In this document: one piece after another, positions 34,426 through 46,649 of the stretch
Position numbering within the stretch: position 1 is the first letter of the stretch
Layout of the letters: each line of letters begins with the position of its first letter
Origin: Paraspadella gotoi
Lineage: Eukaryota; Chaetognatha
NCBI GenBank assembly: GCA_051294375.1
Contig: CM119265.1
Coordinates: forward strand, 2,973,256-3,037,255
DNA length: 64,000 nt
Direction of reading: 5' to 3'
Translations under genes and position numbers: made by a program
The notes under the pieces: model-generated
Told to the model about the DNA's origin: nothing
Databases searched by the model: none
The model's input: the letters and a program-made list of their open reading frames with translations, nothing else

Positions 34426-34970
34426 AGAGAGAGATTCCTATTCCATCCTTCCTCCTATCTTTCCCGCCCGTCCCCCGCCCGCCCCTGTGAATTTTAATTT
34501 TTCTCCTTCCTCCCTTCCCTTTTTCCTTCTTCCCCCTTACTCCCCCGCCCGCCCTGCTAATTCTATTCTCCTTCCTCCCCTCCTTTTTTCTTCTTTCCCC
34601 CTTCCGCCCCCCCCGCTGCTAACCTTCTATTCTCCTTCCTCCACTCATCCTTTTTCCTCTCCCCCAGCGCCCGCCCGCCCCTGCAATTCTATTCTCTTCC
34701 TTCTTCCCCCTGCCCCGCCCGCGCCCCTGCGAATTTTATTCTCTTCTCCTCTCCTTTTCTTCTTCCCCTCCCCCACCGCCCGCCCCTGCTAACTCTATTC
34801 TCCTTCCTCTCCCTCTCCTTTTTTTCTTCTTCCCCCCTCCCCCGCCCGCCCCTGCTAATTCTATCTCTTCCTCCCTCCTCCTTTTTTCCTTTTCCCCCTC
34901 CCCCGCCCGCCCTGCGAATTTTATTCTCCTCCTCCCTCTCCTTTTTCCCTTCTTCCCCTCCCCTCCGCGA
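34426..34970. repeat. Polypyrimidine minisatellite
   Basis: Degenerate units of about 70 bp of the type CCCGCCCGCCCCTGCTAATT plus CTATTCTCCTTCCTCC. A similar array is at about 54302-54610. Open frames in it are Pro/Ser/Leu runs without support. Confidence 0.85.
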
Positions 34971-35365
34971 TAAAAGTTGGGACGAGGAGGTAGGTTCGTC
35001 CGCAACCGACTATCCCTCCTCCACCCAGCGATCCGAAGCGCCTTCGTCGGCCCGGAAAAAAATCTTGGAGGAATCGAGCGGCCGCCGGGGTTCATTCCCG
35101 CGGGAAGAAGTATAGAAGGTTAAGGGAATGACTCATCGGTTTGATGAATGCAGAATGAATGAATAATGAAATGAATGAATAAATATATCATCAATCATTC
35201 ATAACTAGAATTCGCCAACACAACAAATTACACCAATGGTTATTTGAGTCACTAAAACATTTATTTGCAAGGTAGATCATCATTAATTTAATCAACATAT
35301 TTAACCGTAAACTAATGATAATCGGCAACAAGTCCATCGTCAACAACTTATAACCAAATTAGATA
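34970..35365. repeat. Direct repeat block, copy 1
   Basis: The segment from GTTGGGACGAGGAGGTAGGT through a GAATGAATGA run to CATTAACGATATATA recurs at about 54622-55030 with scattered indels, in the same orientation and following the same polypyrimidine array. Confidence 0.9.
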
Positions 35366-36150
35366 AAGGCATTAACGATATATAATGGGGATATTGTGGC
35401 AATCGTTTCTAAACTATTTGAGTATTTTTAAATAAATTTGGTAGCCGATCGATAGGAATTTAAATACTATCTATATGCAAAAAATATTTCATAAAATCGG
35501 ATAATCCGTTTCAAAAGTATGGCAATAAAAACAGATGCGAAATCGAGCGCTTCAATAGATCAGCTTTCACTTAAAATCGAAGCTCGTTTTTGATCCAATA
35601 AGGATTTGAACTACTGTAGTATGAGCTTTAAAACGATGATAGGCGATTATGCGCGAACCGGGCCCATAAGAGAAAAATAGAATAGCGAAGCCCGAAAAAA
35701 AGGAATCCTTACAAAATTAATCAACAAATACATAATTAATAACAGAATAAAAAAGGGAAAAAGACAAGAGAGCCAAAGAAGTAAAAATTGAAAAGTATAA
35801 TTGACTGATCTCACCAGCAAAACTAACTATTACACTAACTCAATTTAAATATCGTTAATTCAAGATTAAGAATTCACTATCGTCACTTCACGATTAAAAT
35901 TTTTCATTTTTTTGAATCAGTTTAATTTTAATGATAACAGATTTAATATGATAGCAATAAAACTATAAATTAAAAGATAATGATTGATAATGGTAAGTAA
36001 ATTGATGCAATGAATAAAATTAATTAAACTAATGATGAGACGCATAGTTTAATATCTAAAATTTGTCATATCTGAATAGGCTTAATTTTATTATGAAACA
36101 AGTTTGAGCAAACAATGTCGGATTTTGAATAAGAATAATTTAGCCAGTAA
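35366..36150. other. AT-rich DNA, nothing recognised
   Basis: No exon, RNA gene or repeat that I can support. Confidence 0.5.
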
Positions 36151-36154
36151 TCAG

Positions 36155-36905
36155 TTAAAAAGTATGCAAGTTGAAAAAAAGATATGCAAGTTGAAAAAGA
36201 TAATGCAAGTTGAAAAAGATGTGCGCAAGTTGAAAAAGATATGCAAGTGGAAAAAAGTATGCCAATTGAAAAAGTATGCAAGTTGAAAAACAAAAATATG
36301 CATACTTTGAAAAAAGTATGCATACTTTGAAAAAAGTATGCATACTTTGAAAAAAGTTATGGCATACTTTGAAAAAGTATGCCATAATTGGAAAAAAAGT
36401 AGCATAATTGGAAAAAGTATGCATACCTTTGAAAAAAAGTATGCATACTTTGAAAAAAGTTAAATGCAAATTTTAAAAAAAGTAAATGCATACTTCAAAA
36501 AAGTATGCATATTTAAAAAAGTATGCATACTTCAAAAAAGTTTGGCATACTTTGAAAAAAAGTATGCATACTTTGAAAAAATGTATGCATAATTGGAAAA
36601 AAGTATGCATAATTAGAAAAAAGTATGCATACTTTTGAAAAAAGTATGCAATATTTTAAAAAAAGTATGCAATACTTCAAAAAAGTATGCATACTTTGAA
36701 AAAAAGTATGGATATTTTAAAAAAGTATGCATACTTCAAAAAAGTATGCATACTTTGAAAAAGTATGCAAACTTTAAAAAAAGTATGCATACTTTGAAAA
36801 AGTATGCATACTTGAAAAAAAGTATGCATACTTTTTCAGAAGGTATGCATACTTTTTTTGAAGTATGCAATACTTTTTTTAAAAATACGCATACTTTTTT
36901 CAAAG
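36155..36905. repeat. Palindromic-unit minisatellite
   Basis: About 750 bp of degenerate units of the form AAAAAGTATGCATACTTTG. The core AAGTATGCATACTT is itself a perfect palindrome. The A-rich and T-rich spacers swap strands near 36830, so the end of the array is inverted. Apparent proteins (Lys/Tyr/Ala or Phe/His/Tyr-rich) are products of the repeat. Confidence 0.9.
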
Positions 36906-36911
36906 TCACGT

Positions 36912-37115
36912 CACGTCAATGAATGACTTATGCATCGCATCATGAATGATTATCATCCGATGTCAATGAAGGACTATCATCGCAATCAATGAATGGATTA
37001 TCAATCGCACAAATGAATGACTATCATCGCATCCATCATTTGGCTATCATCGCATCAAATCCTTCGGTTATCTTCGCATCAATATTTGGTATCATCGCAT
37101 CAATAATTTGGTTAT
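36912..37115. repeat. Minisatellite with ATCATCGCATCAATGAATG-type units
   Basis: About eight degenerate units with period near 22-28 bp directly follow the palindromic array. Confidence 0.75.
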
Positions 37116-39640
37116 CATTAAAAGTAGGCTCGATCCTATTGCTTTTAGATTTTATGAACGTTTTGTCACTATCACATAACAATATTAATGTCTCTTTCAA
37201 GAGATAAGATAAAGAGACTAACAAGGGAAAACGACGCCTAAGAAACGCCCAAATATCACAGCGTGAATTCAAAACATTTATACAGACTAACGTTCTAGAA
37301 ACGTAAAAATACGGTAAAGCCATGTTGAAATATGGTATTTATCTGGCCCGGATCGCGCATGATGCAAATGCTTATTTTTAATTGATGTCCTCATGGATAA
37401 CCTACGTCAACCATTTTCAATACAGACCGGAACGCGCTTAAATAAGCTTTTAGCGTGGCAAATACTTGATATCCTTTCTATTTTGTCTAAATTTAATAAT
37501 AAACTCTCTAAAATTTACCGGCCGGCTCTACCTGAAAACAGATAGTAAAAACAATACAGTTTCTTTCGATGGTCTTAAGAACAAAAAAAAATTGTAGGCT
37601 TGACTAATGCAGTTTTCACATAAAAAAACCAGTTCATTTGAATTGCTTTATCAAGCAATTCAAGATTGCAAGAATTTAAACTTTTTCTTTTTTTTTTATC
37701 TAGTAGAGAAGACAATAAGCTAATCCGAAACGCGTACTGATATGTATGATTGTTTCTATTTTACAAAAGATCAAGCAGGTTTTTTGGGAAAAGGGAAAAA
37801 ACGGTCTGACCAGTTTCATTAAATACCATTTTTGGGCATGATAAAATGGTATTTCGATCGCGCTCTACTGCGTTGGCTTCCCAAGACGCCAAGGCTTTCC
37901 GAAATCTACCATATTGATATAATTTATATGGGCCTTGACTATGCAGTTTTGAATAGAAAGTGAAATATAGGAATGCTTGATCGAACTTCGATTCGAACGA
38001 TGCGATGCACGATAATCAATCCATGGACCCATTCTTTCCTATTCCACCAACCTGCCTTTCTCCCCAAACCCCGCCCAAAGGTTCAAACCAATCCCCCCGC
38101 GCCTGCCCACTCCACCACTCCGGTCAATTGAGATTCCGCTCGAAATCACTCGCGAGTCAGAGACGGGCGATGATGGACGCGGCGCAGGGCGGCGCCGGAC
38201 GGGCGGCGCCTGCGTGAGGGAGGCGGGTCTGCGCGGCCTGGCGAGGCGGAGCTCGATTATTACAGGTGCGGAGAAAGGAGCGGGAACGTGTTGAGGAATA
38301 AATGGAGAATATCCGGAATTAAGTCAAGAAAAGGCAATGATTTTTTTATTGAATATTTTAGTAATACGCGTTTTAATTCGCATTTAAACGTTAGTGGGAA
38401 CGGACGAACTACCCGACCGCAATGAAAATAAAAAAATCCGGCTATCTATTCCCTAAAAGCGGAGGGTCCAAATTTTTGTTTCTTTAATCCTGATCTTATT
38501 TTAACCCAGAATATTTAATTATAAATAAATTACCAAAAACAAAACCACAAATCCCTAACCCCTAAAACCCTTAGTATACTCAACTTATTTCCAGTTTTTT
38601 TTCCTTTCTTTTTTTTTCTTTTTTTTTAGTGGGAGAGGAATAGGGAGGGAGTTTGGAAGCGGAGGGAATATCGGCGTTGTTTGTCCGAAACTCCCAGCCG
38701 TTTTAAAGGAATATAATTAGGTTGAGGGTTAAATATTAGGGTAAAGAGTTAAAGATTAAATACTAAGGTTAGGGGGTTAGGGATTGTGGTTTGTTTTTTG
38801 GTAATTTATTATTTAAATATTTGGGTTAAAATTAAAGAATCAGGGATTAAAGAACAAAAATGTGGCCGTTTAGAAATAGATAGCCGGATTTTTTTAAATT
38901 TTCATTTGGCGGTCCGGTTAGTCAATTGTCCTTTCCATCTTTACACTCTTACCGCTAATATTTACCTCAACTATATTATTCCTTTATTAAATCGGTGGAG
39001 TTTCGATCAACGCGATATATCCACTCGCCAGAACTCTCTCCCCTATTCCTCTCGCCTAAAAAAAACGACAAAAAGGAAAGGCCGAGAAGGGAAAAGGGAG
39101 GCTGCCACCGGTGCAAGACCGCGCATCCTTCCACGAAGAGCGCTCACTCCGCTAGAGTCATTCGCGCCAGAGTCGGGGGAAAGCGGCGCTACAGTTCCGC
39201 CTCCACGTCGGCCTCCTCGAGGTAGAGGGCGGGTGTCTGCGCCCGCGCGGAGGCGGAGAGCGTGGAGGAAGAAAGAGAGAAAGGAGAGAGGAGAGGAGAG
39301 AAGAAGAATCGAGGAGGAAAGAGCTGGAGAGGAAGGATCTCGTCGATCGATTCGATCCATGAAATCGGGAAGAAAGACGCCATCTTTGTTTTGGTTGGAC
39401 GGCGAAGGGAAGGAGGAGGGAGGAGGAGGAGGAGGGGGATGAAAATGTCGGGAGGAAGATGATGATGAGGCCGAAGAGTAGGAAAGGGGAGAAGAGAGGT
39501 AAAAATAGGAGAGAGGGTGAGGAGGGGGGGAGGTATTGTGAATATTATTTATTATTTTTTATCATTAGTTTTTTTTTCGTTCGTTGATCGATTTGGATTC
39601 GCGAAAATGTCATTTTTAACTCCCGGAATATTTTTTAAAT
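37116..39640. other. Low-confidence scaffold sequence
   Basis: Mostly non-coding. A GC-rich stretch at 38050-38275 resembles 45780-45990 in part. The segment at about 38990-39440 is an inverted relative of 47955-48310 and contains a broken exon-like stretch (AREAE, EEE, RGEKKN) related to the one at 47200-47366. TTAGGG-like repeats lie at 38700-38780. No intact gene. Confidence 0.5.
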
Positions 39641-39641
39641 G

Positions 39642-40854
39642 CAGAAAATGTAATTTAAACTTGCAAAAATGTCATTTCAACTTGCGAAATGTCATTTAAA
39701 GTCCCGAAATATTATTTAACACGCAGAATATGTAATTTAGCTTGCAAAACGTCATTTCAACTCCAAAAATTACATTTTTATTTGCGAAATATCGGTAGCA
39801 GTTCACTTTAAACCCGGTATAGCCATTTAGACGTATTATACTGTTACAGCCAATGGTTTATTCTCTAGCTATTTTTTTTTTAGACGCCTAGAAACTTCAG
39901 CTACGTCAAGAACCGGCAGGCAGACGCAACGTTGGTCAACGGCAGCCTCGACGACGGTCGACCGCCGCGTCGGCGACTTTAGCAGCGGCGACGACGTCAG
40001 CAGGCAGCGGCGAGGTTGGCAGAGCGCTGGCTGCTGACGAACTTAATGCCCAAATCGAGAGAGCTGAAGCGAATTGGGGAAATTATGGAATCGAGGCTGA
40101 TGACGGACGGGATGTGAGGTGAGGTTGAGTCAATTATTGTCAATTTAATCAAAGTTATATTGTTCAATTTTAGGGAATTATAGTAAATTTAGTCTGTAAT
40201 GATGTTATTTATGTTTTTTATGTTATATATAAATCTAGTTTTCCGGAACTTGTAGTTTTTTTATCGTCATTTGCATATTACAGGATTAAAGTTTACAGTT
40301 TAATTATAATTACAGATAATACGAAGGAAGTTAGATGGTACAAATGTAACAAATAAAGGATTTTTTTTCAGATTTAAATTTTAAATGCTGGGTTAGGAGC
40401 TTTACTAATTAGTAATTGTAATAAATTAATTTATCAGAACAAGAACAACTTTGGCCACGCCGCACCCGGATGAAGAATCGGAGAATCCCGTATAATCGTT
40501 AACCTCGAATAGGCTCGAACATTAAAACAGAAAATAATTGATAATTGATATTAGAAATATAATCACTTAATAAAGAATAAAGACTACGTAATGAGTTTAG
40601 TCTTGGCCTGCTTTTCTTTAGTTTAGATTTTAATTGTTAGTTAATAGAACTTTAATTTACTTTGTTTATTCATTAAGTTTTTTTTCTTCTTCTTGTTTTA
40701 TCTTCTCTTCTTCTTTAATTCTTTCTTTCTTTCTTTTCTTTCTTTTTTCTTTCTTTCTTTCTTTCTTTCTTCTATTCTATTCTCGTTCTCTCACTCTCTT
40801 TCTCTCCTCTCATCTTCTCTCTCTCTTACCTCCACTTCTTCGTCTCCGATCACT

Positions 40855-40901
<47 letters not shown>

Positions 40902-42220
40902 TCTCTCTCTCTCTCTCTCTCTCTCCCTCTCTCTCTCCTCTCCATCTTTCACCTCCAATCTCCTGGCGCCCTCCGACTTCGGCGGCCTCCACGACTCGGC
41001 GAAGATCCTCGTTCTTCCGTCGGTCGGTCACGACGATTCCATGGAGGCCTGAAGGAAGGGAGGAGAGAGGAAGGAGAGAGAGGAGAGGGAAGAAGAGGAG
41101 GGGAGAGGAAGAGGGAAGAGAGAAGAGAGAAAGGAGAGGAGCGAAGAAGAAGAATTTACTTTCAATCAAGCCTTCGACACTAATTCTTTCTTTCTTTCTA
41201 TCTCCTTCTCCTCCTGCTGCTGTTCCTCTTCCTCCTTTTCCTCTTCCTCTCGCTATATTTCTATTTCGACTCCGAAAACGAGTGATTCAGTCGTTTGAAA
41301 CTTTTTCTGTAACACTTTTCTTTATCCAATCTTCCCTTTTTTTGACTGACACCGACTCCCCTCCTCACCGGGTCTCACATTTGATCATCTTCACCAAAAT
41401 ATCACAATCCTGATTCACCTCCAAGGACTGACTGTCTCTCCCCTAACGTCCCTCAACTGTCGCTCGAGTCTGTTCCACGATCTTGATTGAAGATCGACGA
41501 CCGCTGGGCTTTCGACGCGTCGGGCGTCGACGAAGCGGTCCTGCTCCAGGTTCGGATTTTTGGAACGGAGGAAATTCGTCTTCGAGTCTGAAGCGTTTGG
41601 TGGGGGGGGGGGGGGGTTGGGGTAGTGGCGGAATGGAGTAGCTAGGTCGAGAACGTTGTGGGGCTAACAGATCAGAATTTGGGCAGCCTATTTTAACGAG
41701 AGCGCGCTCTTTTTGTTCCTCAATATTTTAATCTCGATATTGAATTCTAATCTTGTATTTAATTTTTGATCCTAATTCTTAGGCTCATCTCTGACATTAA
41801 CCAAATCCCCGAACCCTTGTCCCTGATTCGAATTTCTTACTCCAATTCAATAACTGCAGTATAACTTTTTAAAATCGATCCAATATGAACCTGAAATATA
41901 TTCAATGAACGTATTAGACAGGCTAGTAAAATTCAGAATTTGAGGCGTTTTTGGAAAAAAAGGGTCATATTTGTACAATTAACTACAATTTTCAGTTAAA
42001 CTCGAATCTCGTTCCAAAAAAAATTCACTGGTCTAAATACCTCACAAACCTCTGCAAGGCGTCTTCGTGCTCCCGCGGCCAACCTTCCATCTCCGCCGCG
42101 TGACTGCGCTGCAGCATCTCCCTCTGCTTCGTCCAATTCCTGCTGCTTCTCCAGCAGCAGCTGCGACCGCTGATCGCGACAGCATCACGTGGGCGCGGTC
42201 CTGTTCCTGACGTCGCACTA
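39642..42220. repeat. Left arm of a large inverted repeat (error-rich)
   Basis: Reverse complement of about 42355-45710. It carries broken minus-strand images of the two coiled-coil exons (about 42050-42220 and 41410-41570) with single-base indels, and an alanine-rich exon-like stretch at about 39890-40125. It lacks the roughly 600-bp insert present in the right arm at about 44600-45230. Confidence 0.85.
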
Positions 42221-42360
42221 GTGAGGCGGGGGGGGGTGGGGTGCTTTTGTTTTTGTTTTGTTGTTTGTTTTGTTATTTTTTAGTGGTGTTTTTTTTTAAA
42301 TTCCGTAAATTGTTCCGTTTGCTCGTTAGTAAGTCGTTTTAATGTTCACGCTATGTATAG

Positions 42361-42527
42361 GTGCGACGTCAGGAACAGGACCGCGCCCACGTGATGCTGT
42401 GCGATCAGCGGTCGCAGCTGCTGCTGGAGAAGCAGCAGGAATTGACGAAGCAGAGGGAGATGCTGCAGCGCAGTCACGCGGCGGAGATGGAAGGGTTGGC
42501 CGCGGAGCACGAAGACGCCTTGCAGAG
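42361..42527 (+). CDS. Coiled-coil exon
   Basis: A 167-nt exon after a TATAG acceptor encodes VRRQEQDRAHVMLCDQRSQL through HAAEMEGLAAEHEDALQ, a strong coiled-coil heptad pattern with no frame breaks. It starts in phase 0 (compatible with exon 30924-31076) and ends in phase 2 at AG|GTTTGT. The next recognised exon starts in phase 0, so an exon or a base is missing between them. Confidence 0.7.
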
Positions 42528-43081
42528 GTTTGTGGGTTATTTAGACCAGGAATTTTTTTGGAACGAGATTCGAGTTTAACTGAAAGTTGTAGTTATTGTA
42601 CAAATATGACCCTTTTTTTCCAAAAACGCCCGATTTCTGCTTAAATTCAGAATTAAGCAAATTTAAAAGGCAGTGTCTACGAAAAGCCTTTCTTAAACTA
42701 TTGATTTCAAACTATAAAAATTACTACTTTCTAGGGTTTCATTTAATTCTTCGGGTCATTCTTGATTTTAAAAATCGGTTTGGAATAGTTAATTTAGTTA
42801 TCTCTCTGTCATTAAGTTAAGCGTTGGGAATTGGAGTAAGAAATCGAATCAGGGACAAGGGTTCGGGATTTGGTTAATGTAAGAGATGAGGCCTAAGAAT
42901 TGGATAAAAATTAAATACAAGATTAGAATTCAATATCGAGATTGAAAATATTGAGGAACAAAAAGGACGGCGTCTCGTTAAAATAGGTGCCCAAATTCTG
43001 GATCTGTTAGCCCACAACGTTCTCGCACCTCCGCCACTCCCATTCCGCCTCCCCCCACCCCCCCACGCCCCCCACCAAAAG

Positions 43082-43249
43082 CGCTTCAGGACTCCGAAGA
43101 CGAATTCCTCCGTCAAAAATCGAACCTGGAGAGACGCTTCGTCGACGCCCGACGCGTCGAAGCCCAGCGGGTCGTCGATCTTCAATCAGATGTGGACAGA
43201 CTCGAGCGACAGTTGAGGGACGTTAGGGGAGAGAAGTCAGTCTTGGAGG
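43082..43249 (+). CDS. Coiled-coil exon
   Basis: Follows CGCTTCAG; encodes DSEDEFLRQKSNLERRFVDA and LERQLRDVRGEKSVLE, ending at GTGAAT in phase 0. The heptad pattern continues that of the 42361 exon. The inverted image at 41410-41570 is frame-broken, so this copy is the reliable one. Boundaries are approximate to a few bases. Confidence 0.7.
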
Positions 43250-43618
43250 TGAATCAGGAATTGTGATATTTTGGTGAAGATGATCAAATGTGAGACCGAT
43301 GAGGGAGGGGAGTCAATCTAAAAAAAAAGGAAGATTGGACAAAGAAAAGTACAGAAAAAGGTTTCAACGACTGAATCACTCGTTTTCGGAGATCGAAATA
43401 GAAATATAGCGAAGAGGAAGAGGAAAAGGAGGAAGAGGAACAGCAGCAGGAGGAGAAGGAGATAGAAAGAAAGAAAGAATTAGTGATCGAAGGGGCTGAT
43501 TGAAAGATAAAATCGTTTCTTTCTTCCGCCTCCCTCTCCCTCTCTTTCTCTCTTCCTCTCTTCCTCTCTTCCGCCTCCCTCTCCCTCTCTCTCTCTTCCT
43601 CTCTCCCTCTCTCTCTCG

Positions 43619-44089
43619 CGAGATAGCTTATTTATTTAATAAATTGAATAATTCTATAAATATGTATTGTTTGTAATGATAAAAGAGACGTCGGTTTGTC
43701 TTTTCACTCTATTGGTTCACATTCCACGAACGTCTGCAGCAACCCGACGGCATGCCACGGACGGCATTCGGATCCGCATTCATCCCTTTTCCCTACCGAT
43801 AAACCAATCAACCTGGCAGCTCGGATCTTCTCCGTGTCATCTCGAAACGCAGCTTCCCAAGACCTCCATTTGACGGTCCAGATATCACCACTCTTTCCGC
43901 GCCTCGCTTTCTTCGCCGGCCAACCGCAGCTTTCCCGCCGCGGTAGCGTCGCGGCGCGAAGGAAGAGATCGAGAGAGAGATCAGCAGCGAGCGAGTCGGA
44001 GGTCCTGAAAGAAGTTGGACGCAAGAGATACAGATGAGCGAAAGATGAGAGGACGAGAGAAGAGATGAAAAGAAAAGAAGAAAGAATGA

Positions 44090-44141
<52 letters not shown>

Positions 44142-45310
44142 ATATATATAGAAAAAAGCAGAAGATAAGACAAGAAGAAGATAAAAAAACAACTTAATGA
44201 ATAACAAAGTAAATTGAAAGTTTCCTATTAACTACCACATTAAAATCGTATAACATAAAAAGCAGGCAAGATACTAAACTCATTACGTAGTCTTTATATC
44301 TTTATTAAGTGATTGATTATTTCTAATCATTCAAAGTATCAATTATTTTCTGTTTTAATGCTTCGAGCCTATCGAGGATCTAACGATAATACGCGGGATT
44401 CTCCGATTCTGATGCCATTCACGCGGTGGGCGTGGGCCCGTAAAGTTGCTTTTTTGTTCTGATAAATTAATGTTATTACAATTACTAATTAGTTATTAAC
44501 TCCTAACCCAGTCATTTATACATTTAAATCTTGAAAAAAATCCTTTTATTTGTTACATTTGAAACCACAAGATCACTTCCCGGTTCGTATTATCTGTAAT
44601 TTATATCATAAACTTGGGTATCTGTGTGGGACCTAAAATCACAACGAATCGATTCATGGGGGACAAGAGCGACAAACGCTAGTCAGCGCGGCCCATTGGT
44701 GCGTCGGCCGCCGTGGGGCACGATGCGGCGGGGGCGTTTCGACGGAAAAGGCAAGTCATTCGCGCTACCCAACCGCAAAGGCTTGAGTCCGAACGTTTCA
44801 TATGCTCGCGTGGCTCGTGTCATTACAGACTAAAATCTTGACCCTATAACAGGATTGACCTTACAAAAATTGATAATACTGAATGAAATTGGTACAACCA
44901 ATATAAAAATTCATTCCATTCATCTTACAATAAAAGAAACACTTTGACAGGCTTTGTGTAGGGATTTTAAGGCCGTACTCACCTGTTTAGACGACAATAT
45001 AATAGGACACTAAGCAGAAGTCCCTGCAGGAGACTTTCTAAGTCAAGACTAGCTCATCAGCAGTCCCGTATATTTCACTCCCGAGCAGATACCGACGGCG
45101 CCGACTGGCTTCCCTATCATGAAGTGGATATATCAGTGGAAGTATAATTGATTATAATTGACAACGAAGTTGGAAGTCACATGAACCTGAGTCAAACATG
45201 ACCAGTTCGGTCATCAAAGCCTGCGATTACGAATAATTGTCCGAGCCAATTTGCTTTCCGGCTTCTCCGATTTGGGCATTAAAGTTTCGTCAGCAGCAGG
45301 CGCTCTGCCA
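43619..45310. repeat. Direct repeat, copy 1 (also right arm of the inverted repeat)
   Basis: Matches 49594-51290 almost base for base in parts (for example 44624-45240) and with many indels elsewhere (44050-44600). Its first 350 bp are, on the minus strand, a corrupted version of 62400-62750, including the ACCGTCAAaATGGAGGTCTT region of a true exon. (AAAG)n lies at about 44078-44145. Confidence 0.85.
44600..45230 (+). other. Insert of about 600 bp with a 69-codon open frame
   Basis: Present in 43619-45310 and 49594-51290 but absent from the left inverted arm. The open frame (44624-44833) encodes MWDLKSQRIDSWGTRATNAS and ends ARVITD. The identical frame is at 50615-50824. I do not recognise it, and it may be chance. 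Confidence 0.35.
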
Positions 45311-45335
45311 NNNNNNNNNNNNNNNNNNNNNNNNN
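45311..45335. other. Assembly gap, 25 N
   Basis: Exactly 25 N, inside a GCT-rich (alanine-coding) exon-like stretch. Confidence 1.
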
Positions 45336-45710
45336 TGCCAACCTCGCCGCTGCTGCTGACGTCGTCGCCGCTGCTGAAGTCGCCGACGCGGCGGTCGACG
45401 CCGTCGAGGCTGCCGTTGCCAACGTTGCGTCGGCTGCGGTTCTTGACGTAGCTGAAGTTTCTAGGGTCTAAAAAAAATAGCTAGAGAATAAACCATTGGC
45501 TGTAACAATAGTAACAATACGTCTAAATGGCTATTCGGGGTTTAAAGTGAACTGCTACCGATATTTTGCAAATAAAAATGTAATTTTTGGAGTTGAAATG
45601 ACGTTTTGCAAGTTTAAATTACATATTCTGCATTTAAATAATATTCCGGGAGTTAAAATGACATTTCGCAAGTTGAAATGACATTTTGCAAGTTTAAATT
45701 ACATTTTCTG

Positions 45711-45735
45711 NNNNNNNNNNNNNNNNNNNNNNNNN
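45711..45735. other. Assembly gap, 25 N
   Basis: Exactly 25 N, at the outer end of the right inverted arm. Confidence 1.
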
Positions 45736-46649
45736 CCCTAAGGCTTAAACAAGTCCCCCCCCCCGCGCGGCGCTGCTCCACTCTCCCTCCCACCACTTCC
45801 GTCAATTTCAGAGGATTCCGCGTGTTCGAAATCAACTTCGCCGACGTCAGAGAACGGCGATTGCCAATCTAGGCGACGCCCGGCGCAGGCGTCGCCAACT
45901 CGCCGGACGAGGCGGCGCGCCTTCGTTGAGGGATAGGGCGAGGCCCCCGTGTGCCGTGCGGTGTCGTCCGAAATAAGGGATACCGGGGCCGCGCCATGGA
46001 TGTCGTTCTGGGCGCGGTCCTGGCGAACTGGCCGGAACGAAATAAAGGCCGGAGCTCGCGGATTCTTACTTAGGCAGTAGAAGCGTATTCGACTGGCGGG
46101 CCCCGGTTCCCTCCCTTAATTTCTCTTGCTGCTTTCTTTCCCCGTCTCTCTCTCGCTTGATGGAGTATAACTCTTCTTAGGCCTAATCTTTTCTCGCCTC
46201 TTTAATTTTTTATTCACCCAGTATTTCTTTCTTCGCGCCCGGGATAACCGGTCGCCTGGAGGTAAGCCTCAACAGATGAAGGCAAACAAACCCTACTAAA
46301 AATAGCTTATTACTTTCTGCTAGGAGAAATTCGGTTTGCTTATTAAATATTAACCCAATAACCTAAGCAAAAAAAAACAGAATGTCAACGCGGCTTGACT
46401 GCTATAATCAGTCCTGACTTATCTTGTTTATTCTTTTTCTATGAAATATTCTTTGCCCCTAATATTTACGGACAGTTCCTTTCCACAAGAAAACAGAGCG
46501 GCGGTTTTTATTCGCATATTATAAATTGTTTACTGTCAATTGGACACTAACTGGAATGGGACGGCCGGGACACCGTAAAGCTAACCTATCACCCTGAACC
46601 GCAAATGCAAAATTTAAAAAAAAAAGAAAAAAACATAACTATGCAAATT

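Noticed and set aside
36155-36905. CRISPR-like array
   Set aside because: Units are contiguous palindromes without unique spacers, in a eukaryotic intron-rich context.
36066-36922. Several Lys/Tyr- or Phe/His-rich open frames
   Set aside because: They arise from the AAGTATGCATACTT minisatellite and occur on both strands.
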